Below, one piece after another: positions 46,650 to 55,730 of a stretch of DNA of 64,000 nucleotides. Under the pieces are notes generated by a model. The model worked only from the letters and a program-made list of their open reading frames with translations. It ran no database searches and had not been told where the DNA came from. A program made the translations under genes and the position numbers. The stretch is from Athripsodes cinereus (lineage: Eukaryota > Arthropoda > Insecta > Trichoptera > Leptoceridae), in contig OX388311.1 of assembly GCA_947579605.1 (NCBI GenBank), positions 31,374,951-31,438,950 on the forward strand, read 5' to 3'. Each line of letters opens with the position of its first letter. The first letter of the stretch is position 1.

Positions 46650-46785
46650 ATAGTTGGTCGGTAGCCTGGAGGTAGAGTCTTGGCCTCGTGAACAAGGGGT
46701 CCGTGGTTCGATACCAGGTGTCGGCAAACTCCCCTTTCACGACACAAGCTTTTAGTAGCTTGCTGTGAAAGGTGTGTAAGGTTTC
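46650..46785 (+). repeat. tRNA-derived SINE, plus copy, tail-truncated
   Basis: gttggtcggtagcctggagg, tagagtcttggcctcgtgaa, ggggtccgtggttcgatacc, aggtgtcggcaaactcccct and ttcacgacacaagc match the 23191-type SINE, but the gggtttataac hairpin tail is absent. Confidence 0.8.
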
Positions 46786-47059
46786 CTAAGTTTCGACACG
46801 CTTACTGAAGTCATCTTCAGGGATTTCTAAACTTAAACTAAACACAAAACACATAACACGCAAGAGAAGAGAAGACAATTTTACAAAATATATACAAATT
46901 CTGCTACATACATAGTACAAAAACATTGTGCAAAATACAATCGGAAGAAGAAAAAGAGGCTTCCAAAGGCTTACGAATTGTCTCTAGGCTGGCTTTATGG
47001 TGTAAATAATAAAAATATTTTTTTCATTGCTTTGATACACAAATAGTAGAATTAAATAA

Positions 47060-47190
47060 TAGTTGGAAGACATCGCATTTTAGCGATAAACTCGCCCTCT
47101 GTACATTGTATAAATGATATTTTTAATGATACATACTTTGCTTTGATTATTGTAACTAATGTACAGTGAAGAATAAAATAATTAAATATG
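47060..47190 (+). mobile_element. LINE 3' tail, family L (copy 2, diverged)
   Basis: agttggaagacatcgcattt, tagcgataaactcgccctct, gtacattgta, then taatgtacagtgaagaataa and aataattaaat. Same order as copies at 43381 and 48779. Confidence 0.6.
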
Positions 47191-47409
47191 TAATTGGATA
47201 AATAAATTAAAAGAAGCGATTCTTTCTACTTACGGATTGAACAAACTGGAGGGAGACGTCTTTCTATTTCATTAATAATTATCGATCGATTGATCATGAA
47301 AAATCGAGAATTCCGTTAAAAGCAAGAATTTGTAAAACTTTCATCACGCAGAAGACATTCAGCGATGACGCAAATATGCCACCCATTTTCACTGGCACAG
47401 AGAGAATTA

Positions 47410-47626
47410 CTTTTATTTTTTTATTATTATTATTTGGGTAGGCATAAACCTATTTTTTTATGTTAATGTTTTAGGGTTGACTGGAAGACGTTGCCTAGCA
47501 ACAAGTCCGCCTTTTGGCCTAATATTGTTAATTGTCACGTTTTGTAATGTTGTATTTTATTGTTTTTGTATTTGTGTAAAATTATGGTCAGTTAAGATTT
47601 ATTTATTTATTTATTTAATTACCTGC
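47410..47626 (+). mobile_element. LINE 3' tail, family L relative
   Basis: gttttagggttgactggaag, acgttgcctagcaacaagtc, cgccttttggcctaat, then ttatggtcagttaagattta and tttatttattta. It follows the family L plan with its own sequence. Confidence 0.45.
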
Positions 47627-47635
47627 TGTATCTTT

Positions 47636-48338
47636 ACTTACTTACTTACTGCTAGCCTTCTTCTCTCCACTGCTGGATTTAGGCCTCTTCAAAACTTTTC
47701 CACATTTTCCTATCTCGAGCAACACGATACCACTGTTTCCCCATCATCTGGACAATATCATCAACCCATCTTTTTTGGGGTCTTCCTACGCTTCTTTTGT
47801 CCTCCCATGGTCTCCATACAAGAATTCTGGAAGTCCATCTGCCATCCTCTCGTCTTACCACATGACCAGCCCATTGCCATTTCAGCTTGGAGACTTTATC
47901 AACAACGTCAACGACTTTTGTCGGATAGTTTCATTTCTTATTTTGTCTCTCAAGCTGATACCTAGCATTTGCCTCTCCATGGCACGCTGTACACACCTCA
48001 GATTTCGTTTGCTCGCAAGTGTTAGCGTCATAGTTTCTAGCCCATATGTAATCACTGGCAGGACACACGAATCGTAAAGTTTTCTCTTAAGACTTATGGG
48101 GACTTCATTATTTTTAAATATATATTTAAGTTTTGAGAATGCAGCCCATCCCAATCCTATTCGTCTAGAAATTTCTGCCGTTTGATTTTCCTTGCCCAGC
48201 TTTATTTTATGACCCAGGTAAACATAATCATCCACAGCTTCTATTATTTTCCCATTTATCGTTATGCTGCTGTTTTTCGGGGACATGATTTTGGTTTTAC
48301 CTATATTCATTTCAAGACCAATTTGGGATGATGCTAGT
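47636..48338 (-). mobile_element. 5'-truncated RTE-like LINE, one frameshift, 9-bp TSD
   Basis: On the minus strand, codons from 48338 read SSQIGLEMNIGKTKIMSPKN, VDDYVYLGHKIKLGKENQTA, LPVITYGLETMTLTL and MERQMLGISLRDKIRNETIR. After a shift near 47900 they continue MVRREDGRWTSRILVWRPWE, SVGRPQKRWVDDIVQMMGKQ and SFEEAYIQQWREEG. This is the last third of the reverse transcriptase polyprotein. The 3' tail is (agta)n, and tgtatcttt flanks both sides (47627-47635, 48339-48347). Confidence 0.85.
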
Positions 48339-48778
48339 TGTATCTTTGTTACATGCGATTAATCTACTGACTACCCCAATTATTGGGGATGTCCTGATAG
48401 TAAAGATATAAAATCCCATTCATTTCCGATAACTCATGAAATTTCTACTAATTGGAAATCCCATTGTTTTTAAATTATGTAGATACTTAAATAAATAATA
48501 ATTAATTAATCAGTCAGTGAGTAAAATTTCCAACATAAACAGTGACCAAGCGACCGTCACGATATTCGTGAGATATTAATCTCATCATACTCCTAGTTCA
48601 CCACCAGCTATAGTCACCTACAAGCTTACCAGTAACAGAAAACTTCATTTTAAAAAAAAATAAGTACCTTCCTAAGACTTCCTAGACTGCAATGTGTTAT
48701 TGGACAATGTTTTAAGCTACACCGACCTCAAACTTTAAGGTCAAAGCTAGTCAAAAGAAATACATTTGATACAAAAAT

Positions 48779-48915
48779 TGGGGTTAGTTGGAAGAGATCG
48801 CGCCTTTGCGATAAACTCGCCCTCTGTATATTGATTGTATTTAATTTGAATGTAAACCTTTTATGTAATTGTTTTTAATCAATGTACAGTAAAGAATGAA
48901 TAAATAAATAAATAC
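48779..48915 (+). mobile_element. LINE 3' tail, family L (copy 3)
   Basis: ggggttagttggaagagatc, gcgcctttgcgataaactcg, ccctctgtatattgattgta and caatgtacagtaaagaatga, then aataaataaata. Very close to the 43381 copy, implying recent activity of the family. Confidence 0.7.
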
Positions 48916-48962
48916 CTAAATTATACTGTACAAAAACACTGATAAAGCCACTCCTGATATAT

Positions 48963-49289
48963 TTATGTATTACTATATACTATACCCTCACGCCGTGTCC
49001 CAAGTGGGGTAGGCAGAGAGCTCTTACTCAACACGCGACCGTCCTTGAGAATTTGACCCACGTGATCAAGCCACGTGGTTCTCGGACGCCCGCGCTTCCT
49101 CACACCCTTCCTTTCAGACAAGTATATCCTCTTTGTCATTCTTATCTCGTTCATTCGTTCAACATGCCCAAACCACCGTAGTTTATTCACGCGCATTCTG
49201 TCCACAACACTCTTCTTGCATCCGCTCATTCTTCTAATATCCTCATTCTTCACTCTATCACGCAGCGTTTTACCAACCATTCTTCTCAA
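48963..49289 (-). mobile_element. LINE C-terminal fragment
   Basis: 108 open codons: MRRMVGKTLRDRVKNEDIRR, VDRMRVNKLRWFGHVERMNE, GVRKRGRPRTTWLDHVGQIL then KDGRVLS. It matches the RMxxxKLRWFGHVxRM...RGRPRxxWLD type of LINE C-terminus. Related copies: 3720-4012 (plus), 45040-45260 and 53150-53300 (minus). Confidence 0.75.
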
Positions 49290-49431
49290 CTCAACTATTC
49301 ATTTATTTATTTTCCAAAATAGTACATACAAAAAAACATAAGAACAACATTATGGAATATATTGCGCCACTAGTAAAAATATTCAAATACAATAATACAT
49401 TTAAAAATATAACAACATATATGCTAATATA

Positions 49432-49567
49432 TATGCTTCTGAAACCTGGGTACTCACAAAAGCCGTAGAAAGATCCATTGCAGCAGTTGAGAGAAGGATC
49501 CTCAGAACAATCTACGGTCCTGTGAGAGATCATAATGACTGGCGTCGTTGATACAACAAAGAACTAG
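49432..49567 (+). pseudogene. LINE (second RTE-like type) C-terminus, left half
   Basis: The plus strand reads ASETWVLTKAVERSIAAVER, RILRTIYGPVRDHNDWRR, a TGA, then YNKEL. It is interrupted right there by the 49568-51646 element and resumes at 51656. The TGA replaces a codon in a place where the family has arginine. Confidence 0.75.
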
Positions 49568-51646
49568 GAATCAGCAAGTGAACTGATCAATCTCTTGAAT
49601 GAGGAAAGACACAGTAGATGGATTGAGACTGTCGAACAGATGGACTTCACTCACTCCAGCCAGAAAAGCTGGACACTCCTCCGAAAGCTAGGAGCGGCAC
49701 CACCCACCAAGCGAGAAAGATCTGTAAATGTGAATCAGGTGGCAAAGACAATATTCCAGACAAGTAACATCAAACCTGATAAGAAACAAAAGCAGCTCAT
49801 AAGGAACCAGATAAAGGATGAGCTTTTAAATTGTCCTACAGAAACTTCACTGGTGGATGAAGTGACAACTGCGGAAGTAAGAACAGCAATCAAACACATG
49901 AAGAAAGGCAAGGCAGCGGGAGCCGATGATATTCTCCCCGAATTCATAATTCACCTGGGTGACAGAGCGGTGTCATGGATTGCAAAGTACTTTTCAGTGG
50001 TGCTGGATACGGGTCGAATACCAAGACAATGGAAAGATGCCAAAGTTATTGCCATACTAAAGCCAGGTAAACCAGCCGAAGATCCTAAAAATTATAGACC
50101 GATATCCCTGCTATCGGTTATGTATAAACTCTTTGAGAGGGTGCTGGTGGCCAGATACACGCCTGAAATTGAAAAACATCTCCCAATGGAACAGGCAGGT
50201 TTCCGCGAGGGCCGCAGTACATGTGAACAAGTTACCGCTCTAACAACACACGTGGAAAATGGCTTCCAAAGAGGCGATAAGTCAGGCTTAGTACTTTTGG
50301 ACTTAACAGCGGCATATGATACGGTTTGGAGAAGAGGTTTGATTTTCAAAATCGCAAGGGTTCTCAAATGTAGAAAAACTATTAAACTTTTAGAAAATAT
50401 GTTATCGAACAGAAGAATAAAGGTGTACCTGGATGGAAGAGCAAGCGGCACAAAAATATTACAAAACGGCCTCCCACAGGGATCAGTGCTCTCCCCACTG
50501 CTGTTTAACCTTTATACTGCAGATATACCTAAAACTACATCTAGAAAGTTTATATACGCCGATGACGTAGCATTGGTGGCCCAGGCGAGAACCTTTAATG
50601 AGCTGGAATCAACTATAAACTCGGATTTAGACAATTTTCAGAGATACTTGAAAGACTGGCACCTTCGCCCAAATCCCAAGAAGACAGTTGCGCTTGCTCT
50701 ACACCTGAACAATAAAGAGTCTGAAAGAGAACTTGAACTGTACATGTGCGGTGAAAGAATACCAAATGAAAAAGCTCCAAAATATCTCGGAGTAAAAATT
50801 GACAGATCTTTAACATATAAAGCGCACACCGAAGGAGTCAAAAATAAAATAAAAGCCAGAAACAATATCATAAATAAACTGGCAGGGACTTCGTGGGGTA
50901 GCAGGCCAGCAACCTTGAGGACATCAGCTATGGCTCTGGTGTATAGCTCAGCAGAATACTGCTCCCCAGTATGGGGTAGAAGTGCACACTGCAGTCGAAT
51001 AGATGTTGAGCTAAACAAAACCATGAGAACCATAACAGGCACAATAAAGCCAACTCCAACTCAATGGCTACCAGTATTGTCCAACATTGCACCACCGGAC
51101 CTTCGAAGATTACACGCTACAGTCAGGGAGAAAAATAAAATTAAACGCAATCCCCAACTACCAGCTTTTGGGGATATTTTTCAACCACCCCCAAAAAGGC
51201 TGAAATCCCGTAAACCTATTTGGACAGTGGAGGCAGACGAAACTAACATAGAGGAAATGTGGAAAGAGAGATGGGCCACTGAACCAACAATCGCAAACAA
51301 ACATCTAATAATGGACCCAACAGCTCGAGTACCAGGTTTTGACTTGCCCCGAAGGGTTTGGGTGCAGCAGAACAGGGTGAGAACGGAGCAGGGCTGCTGC
51401 AACCACTCACTCTGGAGGTGGGGGAAAAGGGACAACCCTGATTGCGAGTGTGGAGCTGAGCAGACAATAAGGCACATAGTGCAGGACTGCCAGCTCAAAA
51501 AGTTCAATGGTGGCCTCCAGGACATTCATGAGGCGACTCCGGAGGCGGTGGACTGGCTGACGAGACTGGAGCCAAAACTGTGATACCAGGACGCAACCCA
51601 CATGGGCCAAGACATTATCCGGAGCCATACGAAAAGTAAAGTAAGT
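49568..51646 (+). mobile_element. Jockey-like non-LTR retrotransposon, 5'-truncated, ORF intact
   Basis: Inserted in another LINE and flanked by the 9-bp direct repeat aagaactag (49559-49567 and 51647-51655). It begins in frame inside ORF2, carries the uninterrupted reverse-transcriptase frame, a short 3' UTR (ccaggacgcaacccacatg...) and a tail of agtaaagtaagt. The apurinic endonuclease domain is missing, so it cannot move on its own. Confidence 0.9.
49595..51583 (+). CDS. Reverse transcriptase ORF2 fragment of jockey-like LINE
   Basis: 662 codons without a stop. The displayed first codon is TTG, and the frame is open back to the truncation point at 49568, so there is no true start here. RT motifs in order: NYRPISLLSVMYKLFE (167-181), QAGFREGRST (200-209), LLDLTAAYDTVW (234-245), LPQGSVLSPLLF (293-304) and the catalytic FIYADD (319-324), then PKYLGVKIDRSLTY. 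A C-terminal Cys/His cluster, CECGAEQTIRHIVQDC, and a WLTRLEP end follow. The protein would copy LINE RNA at a nicked target, but the upstream endonuclease is lost. The intact frame suggests a young insertion or very low decay. Several open frames on the opposite strand (50092-51628) are shadows. Confidence 0.92.
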   Translation: MNEERHSRWIETVEQMDFTHSSQKSWTLLRKLGAAPPTKRERSVNVNQVAKTIFQTSNIKPDKKQKQLIRNQIKDELLNCPTETSLVDEVTTAEVRTAIKHMKKGKAAGADDILPEFIIHLGDRAVSWIAKYFSVVLDTGRIPRQWKDAKVIAILKPGKPAEDPKNYRPISLLSVMYKLFERVLVARYTPEIEKHLPMEQAGFREGRSTCEQVTALTTHVENGFQRGDKSGLVLLDLTAAYDTVWRRGLIFKIARVLKCRKTIKLLENMLSNRRIKVYLDGRASGTKILQNGLPQGSVLSPLLFNLYTADIPKTTSRKFIYADDVALVAQARTFNELESTINSDLDNFQRYLKDWHLRPNPKKTVALALHLNNKESERELELYMCGERIPNEKAPKYLGVKIDRSLTYKAHTEGVKNKIKARNNIINKLAGTSWGSRPATLRTSAMALVYSSAEYCSPVWGRSAHCSRIDVELNKTMRTITGTIKPTPTQWLPVLSNIAPPDLRRLHATVREKNKIKRNPQLPAFGDIFQPPPKRLKSRKPIWTVEADETNIEEMWKERWATEPTIANKHLIMDPTARVPGFDLPRRVWVQQNRVRTEQGCCNHSLWRWGKRDNPDCECGAEQTIRHIVQDCQLKKFNGGLQDIHEATPEAVDWLTRLEPKL

Positions 51647-51655
51647 AAGAACTAG

Positions 51656-51897
51656 CTTAATGACATGTATGGAGAGCCCGATGTGATGAACTCCATCAAG
51701 GTGGTCGCTTAAGATGGGCTGGTCACATAATCAGAATGGACGACAACAACCCTGTAAAACGCCTAACGCTCCTCACACCAGAACGAAGAAGACCAGGAAG
51801 GCCCAAACTGCGATGGTTAGACTCTGTCAACGCCGATGCATCCACACTGCATACCACAAATAGATTTCAAATGAAAATGTTTGTAATAACAAGATAA
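51656..51897 (+). pseudogene. LINE (second RTE-like type) C-terminus, right half
   Basis: The plus strand continues NDMYGEPDVMNSIKVV, then after a one-base shift GRLRWAGHIIRMDDNNPVKR, LTLLTPERRRPGRPKLRWLD and SVNADASTLHTT, to a stop at about 51897. Together with 49432-49567 it is one element split by the jockey-like insertion. Confidence 0.75.
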
Positions 51898-52079
51898 GTA
51901 CCTAAATTAAAAGCAATGCAAAAAATAATAAAAAAGCCCACATTATTTTTCTAATTTATTATGCCTGTAATATGGCACAACATTGTTTATTGATAATTGT
52001 TTAATTCTGTAGATTTTTTGTATTTCAATTTGTGTCTTCTGGTATATTATTATTGATTGAAATAAACATACAAATACTA

Positions 52080-52235
52080 ACAGCAGAATCTGAAAGACCA
52101 AAAGGCTGTGTGATAAGGCCAGTTGGCGGGAATCGCGCAGTCTAGGAGCTGGGAAGGGTTTTAGCCGGTATGAGTCCGGCACTACCCAAGAGGGTGTCCA
52201 TGAGGATTTCCCCTCCCAAACAAAAAAAAGGTATT
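52080..52235 (+). repeat. Unclassified GC-richer repeat (possible SINE or LINE end)
   Basis: ggccagttggcgggaatcgc, gcagtctaggagctgggaag, tatgagtccggcactaccca, agagggtgtccatgaggatt and tcccctcccaaac, then an a-run. It has the look of a short retroposon with an A-rich end. Family not recognised. Confidence 0.4.
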
Positions 52236-52445
52236 ATTGAAACCGGTTAGTTTTAGCTGTTCAATTACCTATTTTATTGAAGTAAGAATCTCATTTTTAG
52301 GCTAAAATTATAACACCCACTGTTTTTTTCAATTTTGTGACTTGATACGTTGTCATATAGCATAGCACACTCGCAATTCTCGGTAAACATTTCTGTTATA
52401 CCCAGTGCAGACATAAATTACCTACCTAATTAGTTATAATTTTTC

Positions 52446-52665
52446 ATATCTTATTTATTTATTTATTTATTTATTTTTTTAATTATTTATTTATTTATTT
52501 ATTTATATAAACGGCTGAACCAGCCTTTACAAACATAACATAACAAAAGAAAACAGTCAAGTGAAAAAAACAATGTATGTAGCTGTAATGTAGTACTAGC
52601 AAATAATTTCAAATAATGATTATAAATCTCTTAAAAATAATAATGATTATGTGTCTTGACAAAAT
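52446..52665 (-). mobile_element. 3' UTR copy of the LINE found at 60310-63262
   Basis: aaacggctgaaccagccttt, acaaacataacataacaaaa, gaaaacagtcaagtgaaaaa, aaatgattataaatctctta match 60345-60490 almost base for base. Oriented minus with a (ttta)n-type tail at 52446-52505. Severely 5'-truncated. Confidence 0.85.
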
Positions 52666-52804
52666 GAGATGTAGTAGATTTATCTAACAGTGCCTGGTAC
52701 AAAATTTTCGTTTACTCAGAAAAACATTCTCGCTATGCGAAAATATCAAAGTTAAGAGGTTCTAGATTCACTTTGTACAATTTGGTATTTATGTAGTCAC
52801 TCAC

Positions 52805-53110
52805 ATATTTACTGCTAGCTATCATCTCTCCACTACCTATTGGATAAAGGTCTCTTCAAAACTCTTCCACAATTTCAACACGAACCCACTATTTCCCATA
52901 ACCTGAAATACCTATATTGGTCCTTTTTTGAGGTCTTCTTCCAGTCCAGAATCAGTCCACCTTCCACCCTCTCATCTTGCTGCGTGACCAGCCCACGGCC
53001 ATATAGGTATCTTGGATTATTCATATAAATGAAAGCCGACCACCAGCGTTCTTGAGACGGTCCAAGATTCGTAAAACGACACCAATCAAAGAAACAAATC
53101 ATCCAACGTA
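52805..53110 (-). mobile_element. Degenerate RTE-like relic
   Basis: ctatcatctctccactacct, ggataaaggtctcttcaaaa, ctcttccacaatttcaacac parallel 47655-47710. Minus-strand peptides RYLYGRGLVTQQDERVEGGL keep little of the family (VTQ-DER-EGG versus VVRREDGRWT). Confidence 0.5.
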
Positions 53111-53149
53111 ATCATCACCTACATAAAAACTTGGGTATTCAGCAAAAAA

Positions 53150-53300
53150 ACTCACAACTTCTTTCAAATAAATACACCCTTTTCGTCATGCTTTCATCAT
53201 CCATTCACTCCACATGTCCAAACTATCGCATCTTATTTATACGCATTCCATCCACAATACTCCTCTTGCATCCAATGATTGTATACCTATTCATATTTTA
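53150..53300 (-). mobile_element. Degenerate LINE C-terminal relic
   Basis: The DNA aaatacacccttttcgtcat, ccattcactccacatgtcca and tttatacgcattccatcca lines up with 49125-49215 of the 48963-49289 fragment. Open frames on the plus strand here are shadows. Confidence 0.5.
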
Positions 53301-53309
53301 TTCTCCCAT

Positions 53310-54630
53310 TGTACCTACCTACATCCTACAACAAAGTGTGATTTTGCCTATGCAATAATGTTTCTCGGTAAAAAAGAGACGTGTTTGTTAATAAAATGCC
53401 TCATGTTATTGATAATTTGTCCATTTAAATGTAATTATTAATTATCATTGTCGTAGATATTATAATTAATTATGTTATTGTTTGTTACTAGTATAATTCT
53501 ATCATTGATATCGGCGTCTCATAAAGGCATTCTTTAGTGGAATTAACGCAATCTTATGTACATACTTATACATCGTTTTACTGAAGAAAAACTGAATAAT
53601 TTAATTAAGTCATAAAGGTACATAATTATATACTAAGAATATACCTCCTTAAATCTAGCGAGGCAGTAAATTCCATTTGATATAATTATTGAAAAAAAAA
53701 CATATGCGTCTTTAGATATAAGATTAAGTAAAGTTTAGCAATAGATTTAAGCGGTATTGTGCTTTATTAATACTAGAAAATAAAAAAATAAAACAACTGA
53801 CGTATTTGCTAAGAACAGAACTGACATATATAAATAATAAGCATAAATTTAATTGAATTGCAATAAAAGCGAAAAACAAACAACAATTAAAAGATGATAA
53901 GGGCTAAAAACACATTGAATTCTGAACACAATACTAAAAATTAATCATATTACTAGACTGACCTTAACGTATCAAGGAAAGCCCCAAATCAAAATGACTC
54001 ATATTGTTTATGGACTCATACGTAAACAAAAATCTTTAATTATTCCAGTTATAATATTATTATTATTTGTAAGAACCAAATAGATAGACGCGATAGCATT
54101 TCATAATGATGGTGTTGATGTTGTTAGGATATATGTAATATAAATTTATGTATATGATTCTCGGTACAGTTTGCTTGTAAGCCGCAGGCAAATTTGGTCA
54201 TGTCATGTTTCCAGTTTAACCACTAATGCAAGTTTGACATCCACATTAAAGTGCTGCTCAGACAGCAGAATAACATTGATGGTGAAAGGTGAATCCGGAT
54301 TTGAAATTACTCAAATAATACCCAAACACCGTTCTTCTACGTACTTTAGTAAAAAATATCATCTGTCTATATTTCTTAAAAATCGATAAATATCACAACA
54401 ATTTTAATGTACCTACGTGCCATAGTCATTTTGAAGAATCCGAACATTTACAAACGGCCGGCATATTATAAAATGACAAAAGCGCATTCAGCCATATGAC
54501 AATATGACAAGTCAAATTGTATAAAAATGTTTCCATTTCTCACCGTCTTATGGCAATGCGTATTAAAACAAAATCTTAAGCGCATTCGTGTCTGCGACTG
54601 CGCGAGATATAGTCGTAAAATGTTTGATAG
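53310..54630. other. A+T-rich DNA without recognised content
   Basis: 1.3 kb between LINE relics and the satellite array. The 72-codon open frame at 54171-54389 is not supported by composition or motifs. Confidence 0.5.
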
Positions 54631-55574
54631 TTCAATCATAATCTGACGGTAAATGAATGTTTTGTCAGTTTTATCATGGTCTGCCGATTGAACGAAACTT
54701 TGACAACTCTGTCCATGATCTGGCGATTATATGGTTTTTGATAGATTTTGATAAGAACGTCTCTAGGAATATTTTTGACAGGTCTACCATGATGTGATGA
54801 TTTTATGAAAATGATTGACAAGTCAATCACGATCCGACAATTATATAAGCATTTGATAGATTTTGATCAAAATTTTTATTCGAATACTTTTGACAGGTAT
54901 ACCATAACATGTCTGAGAGTTCAATCACAAAATGAGGACTACCGTGATTTGATGACTTTATGAATTGCTTTGAAAGTTCAATCATAAAATTAGGGGTTTT
55001 GTCACCGATTTGGAATCAAAAAGTAATTGAATATTTTCTATAAGTCTACCATGATGTGCTGATTAATTATTTAATCTGTTTTGACAGATCAATCACGATC
55101 TAACGATTTTGTGATTAAAATGTAAAAACATATTTATGAAATCATCAAATGACGGTAGACCTTTCAAAAATACTTAATCGCATTTTGATCAAAATCAGTG
55201 AAAAAACTCATAATTTTATGATTAAACTAACAAAACATGTTCAAAAATCATCACATCATGGCTGACATGTCAAATATATTCATCTAAATTTTATTAACAA
55301 AATCGGTTAGTAATCCATAAATTCATAATTTCATGAATAAAATATCTAAAATAACTAAAACATATTCATAAAAACATCAAATCACGGCAAACCTGTAAAA
55401 AACACTAAATGAAATTTTGATCAAAATCGGTTAAAAACCTATAAATTCATAATTTCATGATTGATATGTCAAAACATATTTATAAAATCATCAAATCACG
55501 GAAGAATTGTCAAAAATACTAAATAACAAAATTTGGTCAATATCGGTGAAAAACCCCATCTTAAACCGATATCG

Positions 55575-55730
55575 TGCAAAATGTAATTTACTGTTTTTGA
55601 CAGGTTTACCGTTTAGAAACCCATTGATTCGTCAATTCATGATTGAACTGTCAAAATATACTCATAAAATCATCAATTCACGGTAAACCTGTCAAAAACA
55701 GTAAATTACATTTTGTAGGATATCGGTTTA
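55575..55730. repeat. Local palindrome, about 49-bp arms
   Basis: aaccgatatcgtgcaaaatg, taatttactgtttttgacag, gtttaccgt on the left faces acggtaaacctgtcaaaaac, agtaaattacattttgtagg, atatcggtt on the right, with about 55 bp between them. Confidence 0.85.

Larger units (their letters stand above)
47345..48405 (-). repeat. Family A copy split by two LINE insertions
   Basis: The left part (47355-47410: tcagcgatgacgcaaatatg, ccacccattttcactggcac) and right part (48340-48405: ttacatgcgattaatctact, gactaccccaattattgggg, atgtcctgatag) are halves of one family A copy. Between them lie a LINE tail (47410-47626) and the RTE-like element (47636-48338). Confidence 0.65.

Noticed and set aside
46650..46785. 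tRNA gene
   Set aside because: The B box is good, but four sister copies share a long non-tRNA body and a hairpin tail, which marks a SINE family.
49075..49341. 88-codon plus-strand frame
   Set aside because: Antisense of the LINE C-terminal fragment on the minus strand.
50092..51628. Several open frames of 67-134 codons on the minus strand
   Set aside because: They lie opposite the intact LINE reverse-transcriptase frame and have no recognisable motif, so they are shadows of codon bias in the real frame.
54171..54389. 72-codon frame upstream of the satellite
   Set aside because: No motif, no context, and composition like its surroundings.
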